DNA of 64,000 bases, taken from positions 24,029 through 88,028 of the forward strand of contig NMRA01000131.1 of the NCBI GenBank assembly GCA_002633005.1, in the 5' to 3' direction. The notes beneath the pieces were generated by a model. That model made no database searches. It worked only from the letters and a program-made list of their open reading frames with translations, and was not told the DNA's origin. Shown here one piece after another: positions 56,001 to 64,000 of this stretch (within the stretch, counting starts at the first letter, position 1; every line of letters begins with the position of its first letter). The stretch comes from Phoronis australis. Its lineage: Eukaryota > Phoronida > Phoronidae. Position numbers and translations under genes: made by a program.

Positions 56001-58477
56001 TTACTATCGGTATGCATCAAAGCTAAAACTTGACGTACAGCAATGAAAGTCAAATAGCAGAAGAAAGAACAATTAATGTTCCCAAATGCGCTAAAAATTT
56101 AGGGAACATTATTGAGTCCTTGTTGGGAATGTTCATTGCAACTGGGCACTGGTGCCCTGATTTTTACATATGGAGCTGATTAAAATTGCGCTATCAATCG
56201 ACTACAACTGAAATTAATATGTGACGAACCATCAACAATGTCATCGGCAACTGTAAAAATTGTAGGCTACCGATAAGGACTACCTGTTAAAATGAGATTT
56301 CTAAATTACTATATTCCTAAAAATTACTATTATCATGAATTATTTGTTGATGAAGTGATCAGATTCTTGTTGTCAATGTGATCAATTCATACTGCGAAAA
56401 CCACTTACTGCTGATGAGTTTTAGTTTTTTATTACGACGTGAGAGATACTTTTACTTACTTTATAATTAATTTTTCACACATTACGTAAAAAGCATAAAA
56501 CGCTATTTTTGAAGGCTATGATCTATTAAAAAGAATTAATACTCTTTTGATTCCAGGTATGGTTTCAAAATAGACGGGCTAAATGGAAGAAACGAAAGAA
56601 GTGCACAAATATGTTCCGTTCACATGGTGGGCTAATCCCATCACATGGACTAGGGGGAGCTTTCGGTGAATCTTTCTTCCCCTCACCTGATCCTTGGACA
56701 GGGCTGGGTAAGTGCCAGCAGCACGCTATGCCAAGATTATGTGACACTAGGTCCCCAGTTGACGCCTAGTCGTGGTTGCACTTCACAGCTTGCGCTCGCT
56801 TGCACGGTTCTGCCTCGGACACAGTATTTTTCGCGGAGCCGTATTCATGTGATCACCATGAATATTGCAATACGAAATTACCCATATTTAGAGTTGGCGC
56901 AAATGCATATTCTGCGAGACATGGCCAAACGAACGCTGATCCACGCACAGGCTGCGGCTTAAGCCGCGAGCGGCAAAAAATCATTCAACATGATGGAAAT
57001 CGGCCGCAGTGACACCTAGCGGGAGAGGCAGTCAGGCTAACGACCCCATACACGATGCGACGACTGCTGGTCACCGATTGCTGCGTCGTTTGCGGCTACC
57101 TTACTACAAAGTCGATTTAACCTACCCATTCTTTCTCTAAAACATATTGGTCTATTCAGTCAATGAATGCTGGTGATCCTCAAATATTACCCGCGTATTT
57201 GCTTCTCAAAAATTATTTCTAAACTTTTCAAATCAAAACTTCAATCTATGAGTGGATGACATTTCTATCAAATTACAAAGAAATGATATTGATTCGGCAC
57301 CTTTTTATTACCTGTTTAAAATTAAATTTGAAGTGTCCACAGTTTTGCTGCAAGCACTCTTGCAGGCGGCGAACAAAGTTGTTAATCACTCGACTACATC
57401 CTTGAATGTATACGTGGTTTTAGCTATCATTTTTTTAAAGTTTACAAGAAGTGGAATTCAATGTCAATCAACTGTCCAGCTCCCTCTGTTGGTGTACCAC
57501 TAGTCACCAGGAATAAAAATTCAAACCTCAAAGAACTGCATGACATTCTCCTCATTCGGGATTTTTTGATGTCGCGTAATCCAGTATCGTCATGGGGACT
57601 GAATGGTTTGCATGAAAATTAGTCATTTGAAAATTTTAACTAACATGAAACTCTGTTGTCCATGTCAATTCAATTCCTAAAAAACGACTGAAATCTGAAT
57701 TGTCTCCTAAATCTTCGTATTTATTCAAAGACACATATGTACAAAGCGAATAATGAATAAGACTAATAAATAATCCTCTTTGTTGGTTTTCTGTACATAG
57801 GTCAAATGGCGGGATGTTCTCTCGGTAACCCTCTCACGGCCGCCGCTGCCGGCTTACAGCGACAGAACTTGGGTGGTCACGGTGCCTTAGGTGGACCGAC
57901 AGCATCCACCCCTCCAGGTAGGCAGAGTTAATGAAATGAATTTTTTTAACAGAATGCCGAAACTCGTTTCACTTAAAGTATGTATTTAAAGAGCTCAGTT
58001 CTGTTAAATTTGATGTCAGTTAAAATGAATGGACTTTTAGGTAATGTAGTCCAAATCTGACTGTTGCGCACTATCTCTCAACGTTTATTGACTATGGTAT
58101 AACTGATTTTTAACATCCGGTGATTATAAATGTTATCATTGTCACAACAGTCACTTTCTATGAAGAAGTTTCATATTAATGAAACTTGTCAGAGCTGAAA
58201 TTGTTCAACACCATTCCATTCAGTTCACTGGCACTAATTAGACGAACCCATTGCAATATTCATTCTTGTTGCAGGTATGGCCAACGGCGGCGTTCCCTTC
58301 GACTCAGGAGCTTATTCGTCGTCGTCCATTATGTATCCTAGCTCTGGCATGCAAAATGTGGACACGTCAAATTTGGGAGGCCGTATGGCTGACATTAACG
58401 CTTGGCAAGGCACAAGTATAGCAACTCTCAGAAGGAAGGCGCTCGAACATTCAGTCACACTCAACACGTACCATTGA
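50027..58477 (+). CDS. Orthopedia homeobox transcription factor, five coding exons
   Basis: Coding exons are 50027-50093, 50431-50705, 56557-56707, 57801-57917 and 58275-58477, with GT/AG borders and matching phases (1, 0, 1, 1), giving 270 residues. The homeodomain spans residues 69-128, starting [19 protein letters not shown] and with [15 protein letters not shown] in helix 3. Position 50 is Gln, as in Otp. The OAR motif [16 protein letters not shown] is at 251-266, just before the C-terminus. The homeodomain is split between its residues 46 and 47, the usual place in paired-like genes. In animals Otp is a nuclear DNA-binding regulator of neuroendocrine and hypothalamic-type neurons. The start is the first of two tandem ATGs after the TATA box. 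The protein is shorter than the ~325-residue vertebrate form. Alternative upstream exons cannot be excluded. Confidence 0.93.
50431..50705 (+). CDS. Otp exon 2 (homeodomain, first part)
   Basis: It follows the acceptor CGTTTGCAG. It encodes a linker rich in Gln, Glu and Asp, then homeodomain residues 1-46 (helices 1 and 2 and the start of helix 3, ending TESRVQ). The donor is CAG|GTAATA. Phase 0 at the end. Confidence 0.93.
50706..56556 (+). other. Otp intron 2 (5.85 kb)
   Basis: This is the largest intron, splitting the homeobox. It contains a MITE (about 53563-53712) and a CATGGTTACCATGGTTACCA duplication near 53044-53063. The less AT-rich, repeat-poor stretch around 54160-55600 is where I would look first for conserved regulatory sequence, but I cannot show conservation. 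No other exon is recognised. Confidence 0.6.
53563..53712. mobile_element. MITE in Otp intron 2, ~150 bp
   Basis: The ends GGGCCCAGTTGCATAA and the complement of GGGCTGAGTTGCATAA form an imperfect inverted repeat. The interior holds GTTGTTATTGTTGAACAA-type palindromes and no frame of note. MITEs with CCCAGTTGCATAA ends are a common style in invertebrate genomes. Confidence 0.7.
56557..56707 (+). CDS. Otp exon 3 (homeodomain, last part)
   Basis: It follows the acceptor TTGATTCCAG. It opens with [15 protein letters not shown], the DNA-recognition helix with Trp48, Phe49, Gln50, Asn51 and Arg53 in place, then a linker rich in Gly, Pro and His ([11 protein letters not shown]). The donor is G|GTAAGTG, phase 1. 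Confidence 0.93.
56708..57800 (+). other. Otp intron 3
   Basis: 1.1 kb with no recognised feature. A 98-codon plus frame overlapping the exon border is not in the Otp frame. Confidence 0.6.
57801..57917 (+). CDS. Otp exon 4
   Basis: It follows CTGTACATAG. It encodes a Gly/Ala/Leu-rich segment ([22 protein letters not shown]). The donor is CCAG|GTAGGC. Entering and leaving phases are both 1, so skipping would keep the frame. Confidence 0.85.
57918..58274 (+). other. Otp intron 4
   Basis: 357 bp, AT-rich, no recognised feature. Confidence 0.6.
58275..58477 (+). CDS. Otp exon 5 (OAR motif and stop)
   Basis: It follows CTTGTTGCAG. It encodes a Ser-rich stretch, then the OAR motif and a six-residue tail ending NTYH before TGA. 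OAR motifs modulate transactivation in paired-like proteins. Confidence 0.9.
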
Positions 58478-59305
58478 TACAAGTATATACATGACATTTC
58501 TGTTTATTGTGAATTACGTTTCAGTGTACAAACCTGTAACTCCATCCTCACCACACCACTTTGTAGTCAATTGATATTTGTACGTTTTTGTCACGTAACC
58601 CAGAGCGTAATAGAAGCGTCTGTGTTTTTCAGTGATGGAGTCATGTGCATTGACTTTTCCTGTGTTGTATTGTCATGAGCAACTTAGTTCAAAAACCGCG
58701 GAGATATTAAAAATGTCTCCATCAGATATCGAATTTGTGTAACCTGAAGCATAAAGCCCGTCATGGAAGTCGACTAATGCTTGTAGGAACTATTTGTTTT
58801 CGTATACATTTATTGTTCACAGTCGCAAGATTTGTAATACTCGTCATTTATGAGAGTGACCATGAAAAGGCGACTCGTTTATAGGGAGCTTCCATGAGAA
58901 ACGTTATCGTTTGATAAACTTTTATTGTCATGACATAGCCCTTTGTTGGCGGGGGCTATTTCAGTAAAAAATAACTCGCACTGTCGAACTAAGCTTCGAT
59001 TGAAGTATGATCAATCGGAATACGGCCCCGGAGTAGTCCTCAGTTTGTTATAACAAAGTTTGCAATTGAAGAAAATTTCAGCTAGTCGGTGGGTAAACCC
59101 GCGCGCCGCTAATCATCTTAGCGCTAGAGGCGAGGTATCCGTGACCGGGAACTTCTAATTATCGGCTTGGCTGATGAACAGTGTTGGCTTGGTTACTGCT
59201 GGCGGGCTATAGCACTGAATATTTTCATTGTTTCATTTGTGTAGGTTGCGTTGTGTGATAATTATTTCTTTTGTCGATTGTATAATAAAGATAACGGAGT
59301 AACGC
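58478..59305 (+). other. Otp 3' untranslated region (presumed)
   Basis: No continuing frame. AATAAA at 59284-59289 is the first canonical polyadenylation signal and would put the cleavage site near 59300-59310. The length (~0.8 kb) is ordinary. Confidence 0.55.
59284..59289 (+). terminator. Polyadenylation signal, Otp
   Basis: Canonical AATAAA about 807 bp after the stop codon, with a TTTGTGTCC GT-rich stretch ~30 bp beyond. Confidence 0.5.
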
Positions 59306-60985
59306 TATACAACATAAATTTGTGTCCTTAGCTGAGCGTGTATTACAAGGGGCAGACGAAACTTGAACAAACACCTCAAAATGCTATATTTCTGCCAGAA
59401 ACCAGCTTATGAGGTAGTTTTCACTTCATAAGTGACTATCACATTGCTCGTAATCCAAAAGTGATAACTGGTAACCAGGTAATCTAAACCAAAGGATTTC
59501 AGGAATAAATGTCACTGTTTTACTTAATATGTCACTTCGTGCACAACTGAATAAAAATTGAAACCTTATAAAACGATTTTATAATTTTCGGTTTTCAAAA
59601 TATGGCCGCCAGCTCAAAACCTTATTCAAATTAAATTAAATGAAATGAATATAACTTTGGAAGGACAATGTTGCAACAAATTTCAATTTCAAAATGCATC
59701 CCAGGTTCGCCTCAGAACGTTTGAAGAATATAGTTCTTTTGTAGAACAAAAACTGCAAGCTATATGCCAACTACTCAATCTTTGCATGTATATCGAATTG
59801 GTGGATTTTTTCAGTTTGCATTTTAAATCTTCAATTAGTCAGTTACTTACAAGAGCTTAAAACTCAGCAAATGACGGTAAAACGTGCTGCCCTACTCAAT
59901 AATGTCCTAAACTATCGTCGTTATTTTGCGACAAAGGGGTCTTCTTATAATTATCCTTCAGTATGGTGCATCCACCTCTTTTACTGGTGTGCCACAACCA
60001 TGTTATTCACTGCCAAGTATACAACCAGGGAAATGTTGTATATCTCTTCATCACCTCGAAAGATACTATTTATCAGTCCTAAGTTATGTAAATTGCAGAA
60101 GAATAGCACATAAGCGATTTCTTGTTACACATTTCAAGTTCGATTTTCTATATTTTTCAATTTTACCTTCTATTAAGTGGAGGGAAGAGTTATGAAGAAA
60201 ACGGAAATTGCTGCGCACGCTTCACTGTGCAACAACCATTCTTCTATAATTGACGAGCAATCTTAGGCACAAGTTAAAACTGTTTCCAAGCAAGTGGCGA
60301 GGATTAGTTATATAACACTACTTTAACTTCATTTACTGATATAGGCTTTTAAAATTAGTCTGTACCTTTTAAGAAATATCATTTACAAAATTGCAGTTTG
60401 TGATTTAAAATGAAACCGCAGGCTAATTCCTTTATTGATTGGCCAAATTAGTTAGAAATACAACATTTAGCGACGAAGTGAATATGGAGTAGGTTGAAAA
60501 TTGCCAAATGTTTTTAAGAACGTGTTTTGTGGCGAAAATGATCCGCTGCACATCACTGAACTGTCAGTAAGTATCGTGACGTGGTGCTGGGGAATAACAC
60601 TGCATGATATGGGTACGTTAGCACGCGAGGTAAGTCATTAATGCGAAGATCACCTATTTGCAGATTATTTGTTTTCACGTTTACAAAACGTCAATGAATA
60701 CAACTTGCACTTTGTTTAGTGTAGATTATGTTAAATAGCATTGTCGTTTAGTTCCTGCTATACATTAGCAATTGGTTAGGAGTATGCACATCTTTAAGTC
60801 ACCGGTACAATAAGCTTCAACCTGTGGATCTTGTTAGCATGCGAGCTTATTTTCGTTGTAACCACCCACTTACTCTGCTATAACTCGACGATACACTTAG
60901 TCCTACAGCAAATTTTTGATTTACCGGTAACTAATCATACGACTCCGCACTGTTCAGTGCATGCTCATAATGCCCCCTGTGGAGA
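59306..60985. other. No gene recognised
   Basis: AT-rich, with short frames on the plus strand (for example 59645-59860 and 59871-60113) that lack any recognised domain. Confidence 0.4.
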
Positions 60986-60989
60986 GTTT

Positions 60990-61260
60990 TGAAACTAATC
61001 GGTAGAACGCCAATTTTCCAAAACCAAAAAATAATTTTATTTACTCAAATAAGTGTGTAGTTTTTAATGACACTAATTTTGTGTCATATTTTATCTGGTC
61101 ATTTTTTACCCACATTGGCGCAAAGCTGTGTATGTAATATATATATATATGTATATTACATATACAGCTTTGTACCAACTTGAAGGCTAAGTGGTAGCTA
61201 GCTGTATTATGACGACAGTCTTCATAAAGCTACCTGGCTGTCTAACATAGAATAAGAGAC
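60990..61260. repeat. End fragment of the foldback family
   Basis: This matches 32540-32711 and continues through a terminal hairpin CAAAGCTGT..ACAGCTTTG whose loop is widened by a TA run (61138-61149). It then continues into GTAGCTAGCTGTATTATGACGAC, similar to 31022-31050. It therefore joins parts found at the outside and inside of the 30.3 kb element. Confidence 0.55.
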
Positions 61261-61878
61261 ACACATCTTACGTTCGCACAAACTTAGAGTAGAAAATGCC
61301 AAAAATAACTTCGAGGTCGATTACGAGTAGGTAAGGAGATAAAAACTCGGCCCCATGTGAAAGCAAACTTGCATCAAGGCACCGTGGTTCCGGCGACCAC
61401 CTTATTGTACAAATGCTGTGTTTTCAAAGGCTAATGACTTTCAATACACATCATTTGCGCGTACTTAAGAGCGTGCACTCTGAGCATGCACACAGCTTGC
61501 GATGACACTGAAAGAACAAAATGTCGATGATTTTGCATTAAAAACGGCGATATGTGACCCCAAAACATGATATCTTTCCCAAAACACAATCCCTTATTCC
61601 TTTATCTATTCCGAGCATCTTAGTCGTGAATCTTTTATTTCAAAATCCCCCCATAAGTGCCTTGAGTGATCAGCTGCTAGCCGACTGACAGAACGGATGA
61701 CATGCGACCCTGAAGCCCTAACATCACCTCGCTCCATAAATTACTTAGCTTATGTCAATGTGTTGGTTTTCAAACCCCAAAAGAATGTGATGACCTCGGC
61801 CATTATCACATTTCTGAAAACCACCTTATGGATTCGGGAAAATAGGTTGATCATTGTCTCTTGATAACATTGGAAAAT
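61261..61878. other. No gene recognised
   Basis: Spacer before the Penelope-like remnant. Confidence 0.4.
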
Positions 61879-61879
61879 A

Positions 61880-62755
61880 TAGGGAAATCACTTACTGAGA
61901 GACAAAACTTGACATATGGTAGCAAACGTTTCGGCCTGGTTCGTCAAGCCGTTGTTGATGACTTGAGTATTTTCAGCCGTAAGCTTGATAAAGATGTCAC
62001 TGTAGAGGGGAGATATTTTGAACACCATGGTCCCGATTCAAAAGGAGGACGGGACGTGCGTGCCAGCTCTGCTCCTTGCCAACCTTGACGGAGGCAAGAG
62101 AGAAAGGCAGAATGTGGCCAATGTGTGCTCACCCACGGCAGTCGGTCTGTCGAGTTTTTTGTGTTGTTTAAACCTGATTGGAAAACTTGATCGTCCCTCA
62201 GTCGCCTTCCTTTACACACTCAGAAGGGCTGTCTAAACGTCAACGCATGTACAAAACCTATGGGATGTCTTCGTACATGAAAGCGATTGCCACCCTTCAT
62301 TCATTGCTCGCTAGACTTAAAGACCAAACCCACATGGAGGAACAATCTGGTGTTATTTACCAGCTTACCTGTGACCAGGATCCCAATCACACTCAGTTGG
62401 GGAAACAAAAAGGTCATTTGGAATCATGCATGTTTGGAGAACACAAAATATCGACAGATCGACTCAGTGCCGTGGGTGAGCACACATTGACCACTGGACA
62501 TTCTGCCTCTCTTGCTCCGGCCAAGATCATTGGCAAAAAGCAGAATTAACTGGCACGCAGGTAAAATCAAGGAATCTATCAAAATCAGGATCACACTCTT
62601 TTGAATAGAGACCGTGGTGCTCTCCTCTCCACAGTGACGTCCTTATCAAGCGCATGGCGGCGGGAAACACTTCAGATACTCCAGACATCAGCAAAGGCCT
62701 GGCGGATCAGGCCGAAACGTCTGCTACCATGACATTCGTCAATTTTTGTCTCTCA
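61880..62755 (+). mobile_element. Penelope-like element remnant, two ends in inverted arrangement
   Basis: The left ~290 bp (61880-62170) is an inverted, diverged copy of the right ~315 bp (62440-62755). Both outer edges carry CTTACTGAGAGACAAAA followed inward by a GGTAGCA(A/G)ACGTTTCGGCC block. Between the arms the plus-strand frame 62178-62549 reads EEQSGVIYQLTC, then GEHTLTTGHSAS. This is the pattern of the GIY-YIG endonuclease domain at the C-terminus of Penelope-like elements, but with the YIG part replaced. No reverse transcriptase remains, and the element is dead. Confidence 0.6.
62178..62549 (+). pseudogene. GIY-YIG endonuclease fragment of a Penelope-like element
   Basis: A 123-codon frame lies on the plus strand. 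The segment EEQSGVIYQLTCDQD resembles the start of GIY-YIG domains in these elements, and EHTLTTGH with PAKIIGKK resembles their end. The second catalytic Tyr-Ile-Gly motif is degraded (HTQLGKQKG). The frame begins in unrelated sequence, so the start codon is not meaningful. In living elements the domain nicks target DNA for reverse transcription. Confidence 0.5.
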
Positions 62756-63484
62756 GTAAGTATAATTACGCTATATTTACGGCCTTATTGACCACGCTGA
62801 AAGTCAACAATTGCATAATGTAATTGGTAGAATAATTATATTCTTGTTTAAAAACGTCTCGTTGCGTCTTAGAATTTATTTTTTCGGTCTGTGACAAATG
62901 CTCTTCTTTATGAAGTCGCAGTATGTCTAATTTACTGATGTCACCTAGTATAATATAAGAAACGTGAAAATGGATATCAAATTCAGTCGCTGTTCACAGA
63001 AAGAATATGGTAAAATCGATGAATCATGTTTAATCTCTTAAGGGGTGAGAAATTTTGACAAAAATATGCGCATTATGACTAAAACAACATGCAAAGATAA
63101 ATGTTTGGTGTCCGCGCACTAGCATAATTATGAGTTTGTGTTATACGTTGCATCGACCTTTGTTATGATGTGCAGAACCATATCTAACTCAATCAACAAT
63201 TAAAATTACATACCAAAACACATTTTCATTTTATGCGTGTTTTATTAGAAAAATACAAAATCTTTAGGTAACAAGAAGCGTCATTTCGTATACAAACAGC
63301 AACAAATCAACAGTTTTTGAAATTCGAATGTAGTACCCTAACCACCCGATCGAGTCAATTATTCCATAAGAAGAACAACTGATTAAGGAAAACTATCAGT
63401 GAGTCCTTAAAGTCTAGTCTTCAGAATGCTGTTGTAGTCGCAGTCGCAATCGCAGGTTGTTGCAGAAGTTGCTATGAGAAACAG
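62756..63484. other. No gene recognised
   Basis: AT-rich spacer, nothing recognised. Confidence 0.4.
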
Positions 63485-63544
63485 CAGCTGTTGCTAGCTG
63501 TCGCTAGCTGTCGCTGGCTGTCGCTAGCTGTCGCAAGCTGTCGC
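63485..63544. repeat. 10-bp tandem repeat, about 6 copies
   Basis: The unit TCGCTAGCTG is repeated with single changes (TTGCTAGCTG, TCGCTGGCTG, TCGCAAGCTG). Each unit contains the palindrome CTAG or AGCT. Short GTCGCA repeats precede it (about 63435-63460). Confidence 0.85.
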
Positions 63545-64000
63545 GCCTATTCTGTTTTCCGTTACTTCACGAGCGAATTTTATTATACAACGTCAGGAAT
63601 AACCCACAAAAGGTTGCGACTGCAACTTTTACACAGCGCTCACATGCCGTCCGATCAGGACATCTGATCCACCGTCTGAAAAAAGATTTATATGGGAATG
63701 CGTGTCAGACGTCTTATCTCTATTATTTTTTTCGTCTGGCCCAAAATCAGACGACATATCTGCCTCCGTTGGATGCCCACATTCCAATAACTTGACTTTT
63801 GAATGGTTAGGCTTTGCCCGCCCATGGCGATAGAGCGGGATTGGCCAGCATGATACACATCTTCTGATCGAACGTCCTATCAACCATCTCATGAAAATTC
63901 CACATGTGAATGCTTTATTAGTTTATTGATATGGGTGAATTGTGTGAACACTGGTGTTTGCATTATGAGCGAAGCGTTACAAACATATTACAGCTGGGAA
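63545..64000. other. No gene recognised
   Basis: A minus-strand 87-codon frame (63629-63892) has no recognised domain. Nothing else was seen up to the window edge. Confidence 0.35.

Noticed and set aside
56666-56962. 98-codon plus-strand frame overlapping Otp exon 3
   Set aside because: It is out of the Otp frame and runs into the intron past a strong GTAAGTG donor.
1-64000. CRISPR arrays, bacterial operons or phage genes
   Set aside because: Introns, TATA/CCAAT promoters and eukaryotic transposons show this is animal DNA. No spacer-repeat array of CRISPR type was seen.

Overview
This is AT-rich animal nuclear DNA with split genes, a few N bases in homopolymer runs, and very many transposable-element fragments. 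My best guess is an invertebrate deuterostome, with a hemichordate most likely. The grounds are an orthopedia (Otp) homeobox gene and a decayed Ty3/gypsy relative with integrase upstream of reverse transcriptase (the Gmr1-type order, known mainly from deuterostomes). The species call is inference only.

Layout. 1-285: array of short palindromes whose arms change in a compensating way. 330-9480: two inverted copies of a ~0.5 kb repeat, plus small foldback and terminal-inverted-repeat (TIR) elements. About 10.07-14.61 kb: a 4.5 kb TIR DNA transposon with a broken minus-strand gene. 15.2-17.9 kb: gag-like fragment, MITE and Gmr1-like wreck. 18.27-18.35 kb: two histone-type 3' stem-loops with no histone gene. 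18.4-30.3 kb: mostly empty, with MITEs and tRNA-derived SINE heads. 30.3-32.7 kb: long foldback element, with relatives at 38.2, 40.3-41.5, 46.4-47.4 and 61.0 kb. 33.36 and 35.30 kb: palindromic MITEs.

Two host genes stand out. A single-exon rolling-stone (Rost) family membrane protein (35641-37341, +) carries an extra ~280-residue loop. A five-exon Otp gene (50027-58477, +; 270 aa) has a homeodomain split at the usual paired-class position, a C-terminal OAR motif, a TATA box and two inverted CCAAT boxes upstream, and a polyadenylation signal about 0.8 kb past the stop.

Between them lies a complete LTR retrotransposon of the mag-like Ty3/gypsy type (41790-46413, minus strand) with 74-bp LTRs, a 5-bp target duplication and a 1311-codon gag-pol frame. 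It sits inside the second unit of a ~1.26 kb tandem repeat. Its frame is open, but a pair of compensating frameshifts removes the third integrase catalytic acid. A Penelope-like element remnant, arranged as two outward-facing ends, lies at 61.88-62.76 kb.

The host genes show no sign of working together. Mobile DNA dominates the rest. A theme that recurs at several scales is short hairpins whose two arms vary together between copies (1-285, 23.5 kb, 49.17 kb, and inside the foldback family).
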